Source: Paraconiothyrium sp. Pb-2020 (taxonomy: Eukaryota > Ascomycota > Dothideomycetes > Pleosporales > Didymosphaeriaceae). Taken from it: 64,000 nt of DNA. The number at the start of each line of letters is the position of its first letter. Position 1 is the first letter of the stretch. Below, piece by piece: positions 11,280 to 23,988 of the stretch. The notes under the pieces are model-generated. The model did not search any database. It worked only from the letters and a program-made list of their open reading frames with translations, and had not been told where the DNA came from. Location of the stretch: contig JAJUBI010000001.1 in the NCBI GenBank assembly GCA_022419385.1, positions 3,224,001 to 3,288,000 on the forward strand, written 5' to 3'. A program made the translations under genes and the position numbers.

Positions 11280-11902
11280 GGAGGTTTTGAGGAGGTGGGG
11301 GAGGGGGAAAGCAGTGGGCTACGCCTACGCCGAAGGCGAGGAGGATAGCTAGATATTAAGGAGGGAAGAGCGTTTGCGAATTGATACCCCATATAGATCT
11401 GAATCATCATTGTTATACATTGTGTACGTCGCCATGTCTTACCGAGTTAGGGAGCAATCCAGTATCCTAAATCATGACATCGTATCAATCATGTCACTCT
11501 CTGAGGTAACACTAGACATTGTAGCATCACCCATACAACAGGTACAAGTTTTCACATGTGGAAGAATCGCATTATACAATTGCCCTTACCGAGCGTACAC
11601 CATACCACAACTACAAAAGGGGGACACATGCCAGAATCCATCCGTGGTATCCCCACCGCGAACAGCACTACAAAACAAGAACAACAACAATAAACAAGCT
11701 AGCGCCGTGAAGAAACATCAAAGCCGAAGCTCGGGGACCCGCAACCGCGCCTCTGTGCTATGCAAACGCCGATGCTGGAAAGTCGAGAAGAAAAAGAGAG
11801 ATATTCTGAGCTCATGAGACGTGGAGCTGCTGGTATATAGATAAGTCAAGCTAGAGTACATTAACACCAAAAGGAGGGATACAACAGGCAACGAAGCAAC
11901 CA
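11280..11902. other. intergenic, convergent 3' ends
   Basis: Lies between convergent genes. The open frame at 11374-11817 has no family character, and its composition (poly-Asn/Lys from AACAACAACAATAA) looks non-coding. Confidence 0.5.
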
Positions 11903-14900
11903 TTAACCGCCACGTCGACGCGTAGAGTCCGGTCCATTGTAAGGTCTGAATTGTGATCCAGGCGCATGATATGACCGGTACGGACGACGTGATTGGCGTA
12001 CGGGGCCTGAACCTGGCTCAGCAGGACGCTCGGATGAGGGCTCATTCTGCCGGGGTGCGTTTGCGTCGTAAGACGAGTTTGGCTGAGGCGCCGCGTGGTG
12101 TTGCGGTGGAGAATACGCGGGCGGAGGAGCTGCTTGGCCAATGAAGGCCATACCCGGTGGCTGAGAATGTGAAGGAGGTGGTGGAGCCATGTTTGCCGGC
12201 AAGATCGGTTGGCCGCCGTATTGATGGATTTTCAGGGGCGGGTAGGGCGTTGAGGCGTTCGTTGTTGTAGCTGGAGGCGGCGGAGGCGCCTGGAAGCTAC
12301 CTGGCGGCGGACATAACCCCCTTGATGGGTGGCCCGCTGTAGCTGGGTGTGTATTGTGACGGAGGCTGTGCAGGAGGAGGCGCTTGTGATGATGTTGGAT
12401 AGCTTGATTGAGGAGGCTGAGGAGGCTGATACGCAGGCCTTGGTGGCGCGGGTCGTAATGTGCGAACCGAAAGTTTATAGGAGCACTGGGTTGCCCTCCG
12501 GAGGATTTGGAAGGAAGAGTCTGACTGATGGACGGAAGCTGGGGTAGGGCCGGCCCTGGAGCACTAGGTGCAGAGAAGGGACTCTGATGTGGAGGTACTG
12601 CCTTGCCTTGTTGTGGACTCGCTGCAAAAGGTTGTGATGGAGGAGGTTGATGTACTTGCGAGCCACTTCGGCGCCTGTCACGCTCCCAGTGTGATGATCC
12701 TGGATCTTGAGAGCCCTGTCGTGGGAGGTATGCTGGTGCTGCACTCGGCGACTGCTGGTATGATAGGGGAGCTGTCGATGGGGATGCATTGTAGGCGTTC
12801 GAAGTTCTGCGCGTCTCTTTTAGATTTTCTGCTTTCTCTGCCATACTCGATGGACTGAAGGGCTGCGAGAGTAGAGGTGGAGCTGTCATCTGAGGACGCT
12901 CTCGAGGAGCAAAAATAGAAGTCTCTGCACGTTGACTCGTAACATTCTTCCCCTCAGGCTTACTCTTGAAATTGAGCATCTCTCGGAGCATATGCAGAGG
13001 GTCCTTCCTCTTTAGCTCTTCAAGAGTCATTGGTCGTATGAAACTGGGGGTTTTTGAAGCCGGCTCAGGGTACGCTCGCGCAGGTGCAGGTGAAGAATAA
13101 GCTTCTCTTGGAGGCATCGATTCTCTGTAAGCTGTCGTCGTGGCTCGCTCCGGTTGCACGTCGTGCTGATGCATGATGGAAGATAGTCCGAACGGTCCAT
13201 TTCGTGAGGGTGTAGCCCCTTGGCTGGCACTTATGCGATGCGAAGTCACATTACTAGGTGTCTGTTCGACTGAGGCTGCTGGAGCAAATCGCGGGGCTGC
13301 GGGAGGCATGTCTGTATCATTGTTAAGCATGTCCATGATGCGGTGTGTGGACCGAGCTGGCGTCTCCTTCGTTGGCGCAATCTGCTCTCTGACAGGTCTA
13401 GGGTATTCCATCATGCCGGTGGGTTTTTGTGGTGCCGCCACATTCTCCGACTTCTTGGTGATAGGGTTCAAGAAAGCAGCAAACGGCCCACTATTTTGCT
13501 TGAGTGGTGATGTCGTTTGGCGTAGATCAGTTGACGGTACCTGTCGACCATCTGCCGCGATTGAAGCCTTACGGTCTGGTTGTGAGATTTTATCTTCAAC
13601 AGTGTTGCGAGGCTGATCTGCCGATAGGGATGCAAGCATGAACAGAGCGTCGGCCTGGTCATTGGGAATGACGGTGGGTGCCGGAGGGGCGATCGGGGTA
13701 TTCTCAATATCATTCGCCGCGTCAATTAGATCCTTGATGTTCTGATGAGCGATGGCTTCGGCTCTATCTGGACCGGTGAAGGTTGCGAAACCAACAGGAG
13801 TAGGCGTTTCCAGAATCGAATCATCTGCGTCTTCGTCCTCGGTAATGAAATGTCTAAGTGAGCCACCGAATAGTGCTCGACGAAGTTCATCGTCAAGCAA
13901 GCGTTCTGACTCCACGTATGCTCGGCTGCGAGAAGCAAATTTCGAGCCGACCCGGTCATCAGCATGCAATGGTGGGAACGCGAATCGGGCTGGAGGCAGA
14001 ATATTATCTTCATCCTCGGTGCCCGCACCATCCTGGATTTTCCTGGACTCCCGTTGGAGCTGTTTCGCGCGATGGAAACATTGCAGCAACAGGTCTTCTT
14101 GGAGGTCATAGAATCGTTGAATGTACTTTTCTTTCGCGATGTGTCTTTCGGCTTCGATCACACGCTCAAGCTGTGCGAGCTTCTCCTTTCGGAGCGCTTC
14201 AACCTGCGCAAGTCGACTTGCTCTGTACTGGTCAAGAGACGCCATAAGGGGTTCGTACTCAGGACATTGCTTGTGAAACTGGGGGTCATCATCAAGTGAT
14301 GTTGTCGTCCGATTCGAAAGTTCTTCCAGGATGCTTTTCTGTAACTTGGCCAGGCTACGATAACTCATCTTCAAATTGAGTTGACGTCGTAGGTCTACCT
14401 CAACATTAATGTCGGCATGAGGTGCACGACGGCGTCCAGGAAGCCGCCTTCCCATCTTGACCGGTGCATCGCCATTGGTAGGGAGAACATGATGCAGATT
14501 TTGGCTGTTTTCGACTTCCAGAATTTGCTCCGGTGAATTAGGTGCAGTTGATGCATCTGTTAATTCTGGTAGTTGATCTGTCTCAGCGGGCGTCTGCGTT
14601 GCTGTCCTTCGTTTCTTCCTGCGCGGTTGCTGTTCGGAAGTGTCGCTCTGGGTCCGGGTAAGAACACCGTCAGCGCGTGATTTGCTTGAGTCGAAGGATC
14701 CATCGGATGGGCGCCTCTTTTTAGGCGACGCTTTGGAACCATCAGTCGCATCGCGCGGATTAGACATAGAAGACTCGGGCGCATTGATTCCATTTATTGC
14801 GGCGTGGACCTGATCGGCAAAGGAGTCTGTACCAGAATCGGTTGAAAGTCGGTTGCGCTTGGTTGGTCGCTCATCCTCGATACCTGAGTGGCCATCTTCG

Positions 14901-15246
14901 GATCGTGACAAGTCGCCCAGTGAGCTCCGTCGACTGTTGGAGCTGGCGATTGAAGGAGCGCCAGAGCTATCTTGGTTTGAAGCCGTTTTGACAGCTCGTC
15001 GGGTTTTCATATGGAGAGGTTCTGAAGGATGAAGACGCGACATCTTCGGTCCAGGGAAACCTGCACTATTTCTTCGCTTAGGGGAACTAGCCGCATTGGC
15101 TGCGCCAAGGAATTGCATGTTAGCATTGATGCGCTGGAGGCCAGGTGCGGATGGGGGAGATGTTTTGAGGACGGCTCACCTTGTAGTGTTTTGAGCGATG
15201 CGATGGTGGGTGTCTTTGATGCTTTGTTCTTGCGCTTCGGTGGCAT
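11903..15246 (-). CDS. large nuclear-type protein with coiled coil and proline-rich tail
   Basis: 1087 codons read from exons 15246-15180 and 15099-11903; intron 15100-15179 (GTGAGC donor, GCTAAC branch, GCGCAG acceptor) joins KTLQ to ANAASSPKRRNSAG. The first 210 residues are basic and serine-rich with bipartite nuclear-localisation-like clusters (PRRKKRR, SPKKRR). A conserved-looking block follows (GRRLPGRRRAPH, VEVDLRRQLNLKMSYRSLAK), then a long charged coiled coil to about residue 370 (EALRKEKLAQLERVIEAERH). The rest is Pro/Ser/Gln-rich with a late MTLEELKRKDPLHMLREML helix. It ends RRPYRSYHAPGSQFRPYNGP. The layout resembles chromatin-complex scaffolds such as Sds3/Dep1-like proteins, but I cannot name it. 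About 125 bp (12322-12446) read better one frame over; see findings. Confidence 0.7.
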
Positions 15247-18024
15247 CTTGGTGAGATGGGTCTAGAACAACCAATCCGTTAGCCCGTCATGAGAACGCTG
15301 CAGGTATCGCAGCTGCGCGCAGTATTGTGAAGGAAGCATGCGTAGTTAGACTCACGAGGTATATAGCTTGCTCTTCCTAGTCAAAGAATGGGTTGTTTGT
15401 ACCGTTGGCGCCGCGTTGAAAATGCAAGCCTAGATGGTCAGCCTCTTCATCTAATACCCGGATTAGGCGAGTTGCGAGACGCCAGAAAACTTGCAACTTG
15501 AAGTACAGATATTTCGGATAAGTGATAAAGCTGCCGTTGAGCGGCTACACGTGGATGGATAGAGATCCTTCAACCTGAAAGTTGGGGGCTGGATGTGAGG
15601 AAAGAAGAAAGCTCATACCTGGTGTCCGGGGCCTCCGTGGCACGATGTCGGAAGGGATAATGTATGCAAAGAATTTGACGCAAGGCTAGACTATCATTCT
15701 CCAACAAGCGGCGATATATAAAGCGACTTCGCAATCATCCAGCCTAGTATACTCAATAGACTGTGAGGAGAAAAGAGCGCCGGAAAAGAGGGAGCGAGAA
15801 GAAGTAGGCCTGAACGCACTTGCACGTGGCCTGTGTCGACAGAGGTAACTAGAAAGGTGCCATAAACCGTACAAACGAGTAGCAGGTCTTGATGCCTGTG
15901 GGAGGGCGTGAGTGAGGTTGAAGCAAAGATGCTCGCGGATGGTCGCAATTGCCCAGCTGGAACTTGCGCTAGCCCAAAAAGAGTGCGAGGAAAGTAAACG
16001 CCACGATGCCGCTTACTGTGTCTAGGCGCGGGTGAATGAGCAGCGAAATGGATAATAGCACAATAAGAAAACCCTTCAGTCCCTTTAGGCTGGCTGATGG
16101 TCCTTGCGATCGATTGCAGAGACGTGAATGCGTAACAAGTTGCCGTCTCAGAGAATGGACCAACCCGGACCTTTCCCGAAACGGCAACGTTAATCTGTGC
16201 CAAACTTTTGAAGGCCGGCGACGATGCACCTTCGCAGAAAGTACTCCGAGGAGCATCACCGAGTCACTGAGTTGCTGCAGGCTTTGTCCAGGCTGTAGAC
16301 TCACTCGCTTGTTCCTGTCCGCTGCACTGAGGGCTGCGCTGCGTCAAGCCATGTCTCAAAAACAAACGTCATTAGCCGTAGTCACCAGGCGAGTATTCGG
16401 CCACAGAGACTTCTCTGACTGATTCTCCTGTCACGACATGTGCCAAACCACCTGACAACATCGTGGTCTTCCCATGTTCATAAACTTTGAAGTCAGACAA
16501 TGTCAAGTTCGCATGACTTACTGTGTTACTCCACGATTTTTCTCTTTCCATCAAATGCACGGGTTCAGTCACTACTTTTCTTCTATGTACCACACTTGCT
16601 GTACTAGAACTTTCCTTATGGGCATTGGGCAGTATACGAGCGAGTGACAGCCATGCACACAATCTTCCCATTGTCTGGGAAAAAGCGAAATCGTGAGGAT
16701 TCGCGCCACACGCATCTCATTAATAAAATAAAAATTAATCCGAATATATAATTTGCTCATTGTATTGTAGAACATATATTCTAGCCTCCAACTCTTGAAC
16801 ACTTCGAAAAAAACATCCTTACAGGTGACCTACATCCGAATGATGATTCGACACTCGAACCGTGGCACGCACACTCTACGCCTCTCAATACGCGCCGACC
16901 TACACACAGCCCTGCCCATCCTCCACCAGCATCATGACGCCCGCATGTCCCCAGCCTATTCGCACCACACTCTCCCGAAACCTCGTTATTACCAACCAAA
17001 TCCCATTCTAAACGGAATCCTCCCAACCTCATCTCAACACCCTCAACCCAACGCTCCCCATCAAACTCTTCCAAATGCTCCCATTGGTCGCATGCCCACA
17101 TGCACGTCAGCCGATGCAGCCGAGTGGAGCTGGGACTGCGTCCCCTGGAGCCAAGCCGGGATTGGCAACACACGCAGGCACACGACCATGCGCATGCGCG
17201 TGCGTTGCGCATGAAGACGTCCGCGCGAGAGATGGGCGTGGATGGGTTTGACACGACAGCAGACAACAGGCGCATTGATGGCTATGACATTTCAAGGCGG
17301 CCGGTCGATTTCTGCGGTGGCCTGGGGTTTGGAGGGGTGGTGGGGGACAGGGGTAGGCGAAAGAGGTAGGTAGGGCAGATGAGTAAGGTGTTGGTCGTAT
17401 GGAGGACGTGTGCGAGTGCGTAGGATGTGTTGCAGAAGCTGAGGAATGATGTCGTGAGAGGTTAGGGTTTGGCGAGGAAACGTTCACGGTAGGGTGATGA
17501 AACGGATGAAGAAGAGTTAAGCCCTCACTGCGTATATAGAACATCGCATTGGAATGCTGTCTGCGCAACAGACTTGCGTCCTTTTATCTACATTCATCCT
17601 CTCACATGTCGCCAGAGGATATTCAGTTGGTACAAATTTCAGGCTCGGATTTCGAACAGCGGACTGCTCGACAACCGCAAACCCCAACCTGCCCAACCAG
17701 CCAGCCTTTCCACCAGTAAAACAATAGAAGTTAAATCTGTTGTGGTATCACTGTAAGAGACCAAAAGCCGAGGCCCTTCCCTTTTGATTCTCGCAACACC
17801 AACTCCAGGCGCTAAGGCGACCATGCCCATAGGCAGATAGAACGATAAGGAAATCAGAATGTATGCCGCCCAAGGGCAGCGGCGAGTCTCGACTCGCTAT
17901 GACAGTAAGAAAGAGGTCGTATCATAACGCATAAGATGCGGTAGACATCATGCTATGTGAGGTAGCCGGACCGTGGGCATAGCTCTGTGGCAGTAGTGGT
18001 GGCGTACAACGCCAATGAGCATGT
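15247..18024. other. gene-poor stretch upstream of two minus-strand genes
   Basis: 2.8 kb with many short overlapping frames but none with protein-like composition. An AT-rich patch lies at 16720-16760. From about 17230 to 17500 the plus strand is G-rich, which opens artefactual Pro/Ser/His-rich frames on the minus strand. No RNA gene was recognised. Confidence 0.5.
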
Positions 18025-19416
18025 TCATCGAGTGGTGTCAATGTGAAGGCTGACCTTCTTCCGCTGACTCCCGCTCACACTGCTTCTTGGTGAAGAGTTG
18101 AGGACAAAATCAGGGATCGGAGGGGTCATCTGCCTGCTAGGAGGTGAAGGACTTCGCGAGGTCGATCGCTCGGAGAGGCGGCTATAGGTGCGCTCGTTTA
18201 CGAAGCTTCGTTGATGAACAAGAGCTGGGCTTCCAGCGCGACTGTTCGGAATGGAACGGCTACTGTTGGAGCGCATTCGACTGTACGGACGCGGCGGGCA
18301 AGTAATGACTTGGTTGGCAAGCGGGCTTGCAATAATGCTCGTTCCTGGTGTTGTTGCGGGCGCCGGTGTTGGGCTTTCGCTCCTGAAAAGAGGGTGGATA
18401 TGGGCTTCGCTGCCCGCTGGACTTGGTGGACGCGATGTGTCGAGTGCAAGTTTGGGCGGAGGTGGCAGCTCGTCATCGTCTTCAACTGGGAATGGGCCAT
18501 CTAACGCCTTAGCAGGACTTGCTGGTCGGCTTCCGGGAATGGGCTCAAGGGCTGTCCCTCGAGATGGCATCAATGTCGACGGCAAGGCAAGCTGTGCTGC
18601 AGTAGCGTTGCTCTGCGCATCAACCTCCCACGAGTCAAACGCGTCAGGTTGAGATGCACTTTTGATGGACAATCCATCAGAGTGGATGCTGTGGACATCG
18701 CGGTTGAACGAAGGCCTGTTGACGAGCTTGCTTCGCGACGAAATGGGTCGTACGACTTGCTGCAGAGAGTCTCTCCATGTCCTCAACGATTGAGACGACC
18801 GGTTGGACCATGTTGGCGATGGGAGAGCGGCGAGAGGAGAGGACGGCTGGGCGGGCTCCAGCATATAGAAGTTCGCAGTAGGTGTTGAATAGCGCATCTC
18901 AGACATGACAGAGTCGCGAGGCCCTGAGACCTCCACCGTCTGGACGTGCTGTTTTGATCTACACCACGAGGGTGAAGAGAATAGGACAATCTGACTCAGG
19001 CAAGCCAACAGCCAAATGGCGATCTGCGCTGATGAGCTGCTACTCCAATTCGCAATGGCGCTATCGTTCTTCTTGTGATCCAACTCTTGCAGATGTAATC
19101 TGATAGTGATCATCGATACCAACGATATGACCAAAGCTACAGCAGAAAGTAGAACACAGGATATGGCGAGGAGCTTGGAGGCTTGGGGCGAGTCCTTGAT
19201 GATTCCTTCTCTTGTCCAAGCATACTGAGCTGAAAAGACCGTCACTGCGCTGAGGGCACCGAGGTCGAAAGCGCTCGCGGTACATGCTAGCCCGAGCAGG
19301 GAAGATTGAGCAGCAGATAATGACACTGCATCGAGAATGTTCAGGATGGTGTCAGCGGCGGTAGTAGACCATGCTACCGCACCGAAAAGTGAAAGGTAAA
19401 CTCTTCTTGAAAGCAT
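18025..19416 (-). CDS. hypothetical four-helix membrane protein with serine/proline-rich tail
   Basis: 463 aa from ATG 19416 (MLSRRVYLSLFGAVAW). The first 160 residues contain four hydrophobic helices: RVYLSLFGAVAWSTTAAD; SLLGLACTASAFDLGALSAV; LLAISCVLLSAVALVISLVS; and AQIAIWLLACLSQIVLF. The remainder is a disordered cytosolic-type tail full of SPxx, RSxS and PPxP motifs, including DDELPPPPKLALDTSRPPSP. I recognise no family beyond a general fungal membrane-protein plan. The frame stays open upstream of the ATG as far as codons near 19470 with no other ATG, and TTGCAG just before the ATG could be an acceptor, so an extra 5' exon is possible. Confidence 0.65.
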   Translation of the reverse strand: MLSRRVYLSLFGAVAWSTTAADTILNILDAVSLSAAQSSLLGLACTASAFDLGALSAVTVFSAQYAWTREGIIKDSPQASKLLAISCVLLSAVALVISLVSMITIRLHLQELDHKKNDSAIANWSSSSSAQIAIWLLACLSQIVLFSSPSWCRSKQHVQTVEVSGPRDSVMSEMRYSTPTANFYMLEPAQPSSPLAALPSPTWSNRSSQSLRTWRDSLQQVVRPISSRSKLVNRPSFNRDVHSIHSDGLSIKSASQPDAFDSWEVDAQSNATAAQLALPSTLMPSRGTALEPIPGSRPASPAKALDGPFPVEDDDELPPPPKLALDTSRPPSPAGSEAHIHPLFRSESPTPAPATTPGTSIIASPLANQVITCPPRPYSRMRSNSSRSIPNSRAGSPALVHQRSFVNERTYSRLSERSTSRSPSPPSRQMTPPIPDFVLNSSPRSSVSGSQRKKVSLHIDTTR

Positions 19417-21408
19417 GTTGCCTGCAACCACGACCAGACTCGGCGTCGACGGTGTCGTACGTCTTTTAGAGTGACTCAGTCCCTAATGTATCCTCCAGCC
19501 TTTGCCCAATGTTACACAATGACCCTAATCGAGCAGCGTAACCGTGGAGGGCGTCACGATCTGATGAGCAATGACCAAGGAGGGGTTAGTGGAACGAGTG
19601 TTGTAAGCCTTCAGTACAGGTCGAAAAGTCATTGGTTCCTCCCAGAGGCGCGGTGGATGGGGTGGTATTGTGGATTGGGTGAAACCAGAAACCAGAGACC
19701 AGATGGAGATGGTTGTACGGTAGAAATGTCAGGCTCCTGCGATGCGGGTCGTAGCTGGTCTAGGCAAAAGGAACACGAGACTGAACGCGTGTGAGGCACG
19801 CGAGATGATATTATTATACCTAGTATACTCTCTCAGCCCGGTTGAGAGCGACGCGGAGGCCGGATCGGGAAGGCTGACGTTCACCCAATGGAGCGGTCGC
19901 AGTAGCCCAGAGCCGGCTGATGTAGCTGAAATGAAGCAAACACCCAAAGGGCCCAACCACGAGGAAGAGTGACGGACGAACGAGTGTAGAAACGAATGTG
20001 AGGAACGTAGGTCGAGAGGTTAAAGCGAACGGAGGGCTGGACACATTGGACGGCGCAGGGAAGAGTGGGAACTCTGACAGAGATAATAAATTTAGACGGG
20101 AGCAGGCGGGCCATTGTTTTGTGGCGGCGTCCTGCAGCACGCGTTGAACGTGGTGGAGCGCGCAAGGATACGAAGGGGAGATCCCTGATGCTTTACAGGC
20201 ATCTCTTACATACGATGGCGAAGCGGCCGGTTTGCACCACGGATTGCGCACTTTGGGGTAACGCACGCCGTGCTGGTGGCCCATGATGGCGAGACCTGAG
20301 ACGCATGGGAGCATTGGCGCTGTACGATGGCATCAAGTGGCCCGCGAGGTGGGCGCATTGCAGGGGAGCGACACCGCACGCAACTTGGAGAGGACCCATG
20401 CAACGAAAACCGACTCGTGTGGAGATTCAGCCCACCAACGTTGCGGAGACCAATTATAGTCATGGGCTTTACCGTGCCGGCTGTCGCAGGAGTCGGCCCT
20501 ACGTATTGAGGTTAGGCCGGTCACGCTTCACGATGCCGAGATGTCACGGTCGGCTGCCTCATTTCCCACGCGTTGTTTGTTGTGCGTTGCTTTGTCAAGG
20601 ACACAAACATGGCAGAGCAGGGCCGCGAGAGCTCAGCCGTCGCTGACAATCAATAGCAGCGGTGCTGAGGGCGCTTCTGGAGGGCGAGACGGAGCCATGA
20701 CCGGATCGATAGCGCCTTCTGTGGTGTTGCATCGCACAGCATGCAACGACCAGTCCACAGCACTATGGGCGATTGTGTACAGAGAAGGTTCTGCGCAGCA
20801 CGATACCGATCGTATGGTGCGGACGGAAGGCGAAACATGTCCCCATGCTTCCGTGACGAGTCGTGGAGACGAAACAAACAGGGAGCGCGACAACAAACAA
20901 ACTTCGCGCGCGGATGCGGCTGTCGGGGCGACACCTCGACTGATGAGCGCGATGGAGGACCCGGCACTAGCGGAAATTATTCGATGTGCATCAAAAGTTC
21001 TAGACGCCCCGCACGTGACGCCCAGGCGTGATATGTCGGGAACGGTTCGGCAACAGCCATGTCGTCATTTTCGCTTGGCGAGCTCGTGGCTGCCTCAGGC
21101 ATCGGCATCGCTTTCACCGTTCGGAAGAATGGTTTCGCCGGCTGTCCCGCTTCGCGGCTCGAAGGGCGCCTGGTTGGGTGGTGACGGCGGTTCTGCCTAC
21201 GGACTTGCTCCCTCACCCGCACGCTGCAACATACACACTTTTCGCCCCCGGTGCCCGGACCTGTATATCACGGACTGCTTTCCTAGGCAAACGCGATTGT
21301 AGCTTCCTGTTATATAATCCCGGGGCAACTGCCACCTCGTCCCCGCCTGCATCTTCTCCCCCACCTAAACTCGACCCGCCACACAGCTTGCACTCCACCA
21401 CCGCCATC
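19417..21408. other. 2-kb intergenic region upstream of RAD23
   Basis: Divergent promoter region of the membrane-protein gene and RAD23. A 253-codon open frame (20541-21302, plus) crosses it, but its composition is close to random GC-rich translation and the opposite strand is also widely open, so I do not call it. A TATATAAT-like element lies near 21309-21316, about 95 bp upstream of the RAD23 ATG. Confidence 0.5.
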
Positions 21409-22819
21409 ATGAAGATCACCTTCAAAGTACGCTCTATCTATCCTTGCATGCATGGATGAATCTAACGTCGATTGCAGGATCTCAAGCAGAACAAGTTCGT
21501 CATCGAGGCCGAGCCATCGGAAACGGTACGCTGGACTTTATCTTCCGCATCGCCACAGTATCAGTCGCTGACGCATAACAGATTGGCGAGCTGAAGGCCA
21601 AGATCCAGGCGGACAAGAGCTGGGAAGTCGCCCAGCAGAAGCTGATCTACTCCGGTATGCACGCTACTGCCGCCTTCGAAGCCCTTGGCAACAGAGTCTG
21701 ATCCTTATGTAGGCAAAATCCTCCAGGACGACAAGACTATCGAGTCCTATAACATCGAGGAGAAGGGCTTTATTGTGTGCATGGTGTCCAGGGTTTGTAC
21801 TACTTCTCCACTGGAAGGTGCCTGCTAACAGCACTGCAGCCGAAGACGCAAGCCGCCTCCTCAAGTAAAGCTGCTCCCGCAACACCTGCTCCAGCGCCTG
21901 CCCAGACTCCTGCTGCTCCCGCTGCCCCAGCACCCGCGCCTGCAGCTGCCCAGAATGCTCCCGGCACACCCTCCCCAGCCCCGGCCTCAGACCGGCGATT
22001 CGATGATCCGTCGGCGTTGACCATGGGCAGTGAGCGCGATGCTGCCATCGCCAATATGGAGAGCATGGGCTTTGCGCGCGCCGACATTGATGCTGCTATG
22101 CGTGCTGCTTTCTTCAACCCCGACCGAGCGGTTGAATACCTCTTGACTGTATGGATTATATGATCATTCCTTTTTGACTACATGCTAAGCGGCGCCAGGG
22201 CATTCCCGAAAGCGCCGTCCAGGAGCAACAACAAGCCCAAGCACGTGGTCCGACGTCCCCTCCTCCGGCCACCGGTGGCAACACTGCCGCTGCCGCGCCC
22301 TCAGCTCCGACATCTGGCGGTGACGAGCCCATAAATCTGTTCGAGGCAGCTGCCCAAGCTGGTCAGGGTCGAGGCGGCGCAGGTGGTGCTCGATCAGGAA
22401 ATACCGGTGCCGCCGCTGGAGCCGGTGCTGGTGCTGCTCTCGGCAGCAATAGCCTGGACTTCTTGCGCAACAACCCGCAATTTCAGCAGTTGCGACAGGT
22501 GGTACAACAACAGCCGCAGATGCTCGAGCCTATTCTACAACAAGTCGGCGCTGGCAACCCGCAGCTGGCCCAGTTGATCACCAACCACCCAGATCAGTTC
22601 CTGCAGCTACTTGCAGAGGATGCTGACGAGGATGCGCCGCTACCACCGGGCGCTCAGGCCATCAGTGTCACCGAGGAAGAGCGTGAGGCGATTGAGCGTC
22701 TTTGCCGTCTAGGCTTCGAGCGCGATCTTGTCATCCAGGCTTACTTTGCGTGTGACAAGAACGAGGAACTAGCCGCAAATTTCCTTTTTGACCAGCCGGA
22801 TGACGGCGATGATCAGTGA
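21409..22819 (+). CDS. RAD23: UV excision repair / proteasome shuttle protein Rad23
   Basis: Rad23 delivers ubiquitylated proteins to the proteasome and stabilises Rad4/XPC in nucleotide excision repair. Six exons: 21409-21426, 21478-21525, 21582-21654, 21713-21792, 21840-22148 and 22199-22819; total 382 aa. Domains in order: N-terminal ubiquitin-like domain (MKITFKDLKQNKF to KGFIVCMVSR, residues 1-73); an Ala/Pro-rich linker; UBA1 (IANMESMGFARADIDAAMRA); a Gly/Ala linker; the XPC-binding domain (LDFLRNNPQFQQLRQVVQQQ, then LITNHPDQFLQLL); and C-terminal UBA2 (AIERLCRLGFERDLVIQAYF to NFLFDQ). The first exon is only 18 bp, as is common for this gene in filamentous fungi. All exon junctions keep frame and no defect is seen. 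Confidence 0.96.
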
Positions 22820-23988
22820 GCGGTGCACGGAGGCCGTGACCCCAACCTCATCACACCAATACACTCGAGGCCTTTCCTGAAACTCATCAATATCAACTGA
22901 TGTCAAGTCAAGTCACGGTGTCTGCTTACCCGAAACACGAACACGGTTACAACCATTACTATGTTTGGACATGTGGGAGTCTCCTTTATGAAGATCATGA
23001 TACCCTCCGCGATGTGGGCGGCGGGCTCTTTACGAGGTGGAAGTGTAGATAGCTCGACATGAGAAATGCCGGTTCTCAGAGGCTAGGTATCGAGAAGAAA
23101 AATTCCATGAATTCCCCCAGTAAAATGCCGTCCCACAATCATCAATACTAGTGCCACTGCGCGAATGCAACCCGGGGACAAGACGACATGCATAGGTCGA
23201 GCTGAGCGACTTCCGCCTTCGTATTGTTTACCCTGGGGGTAGGTAACACTGGGTACCTGGACTTGTGGTACGCCTTTCAAGGTTCACGGCGTTTAGACGC
23301 GTGCGGTTCTGATGGCTTTTGGGACGTGAGATTGAATCGCGGGTTGTAAGTCCGCGAACAAACTGGAGAGTGAGTATAACTAACATGATTTATCTCCGGA
23401 CTCACCGTGGAAATATCGACGTGGCGTACTTTGATTTCGGACGTCGTGCTACAGTAAAAACCAGGCGACGACGTAGAAAGCACGGATCATACATTTACGC
23501 GCAACACGGGAGTGCTTCTTTTCTTTAGAAGACGGTGTGGGCGGGATGCGGACGGGTTGTGTGATCGTCATTGTAAGGTCGGATGTATATTGGGTGAGAA
23601 GCAGGGGTTTGGGAATGGGGGGGCTGCGGAAATTTTGTGTTTGATTGAAGGTTGGGTGCGTTGCGGGTGCGTCTGCGGTGTGAGCGGGGATAACGTTGTT
23701 TGATCAGGGTGGCGTGAGAGGGGTATATTTGGAGGGAGGGATTGAGTGAATGCTTGGAATGGTGTGATGGGAGGGGAATCAGGAGTGATGGTGAGGCTAC
23801 ATCGCGGAGCATGTTGTTCTGGGCTCGCTGGCTCCATGCAGACTGAAACTTGAACTTTGTTTTTTGAACATGAAGTAGCTTTTGGGGGTACCAACCCGTT
23901 GCCTATCAGTCTATTTTCCAAGCGGCAGTTGAAGCCGGGGAGCAATCGTCGAACCGTAAAATCGTTACATAGCGCACCAAACACCCAT
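22820..23988. other. intergenic, between convergent RAD23 and ATIC
   Basis: 3' flanks of two convergent genes. G-rich stretch 23520-23780. No convincing coding frame. Confidence 0.5.

Noticed and set aside
15694..16304. Overlapping minus-strand frames of 111-169 codons
   Set aside because: Hydrophobic/Ser-rich low-information sequence in two frames at once; typical of chance open frames.
16795..17568. His/Pro/Thr-rich frames on both strands around 17 kb
   Set aside because: Produced by CA/CC-rich and GT/GG-rich DNA; both strands open, no conserved block.
20541..21302. 253-codon plus-strand open frame upstream of RAD23
   Set aside because: No domain, near-random composition in GC-rich DNA, and the opposite strand is equally open; kept only as a note in the intergenic entry.
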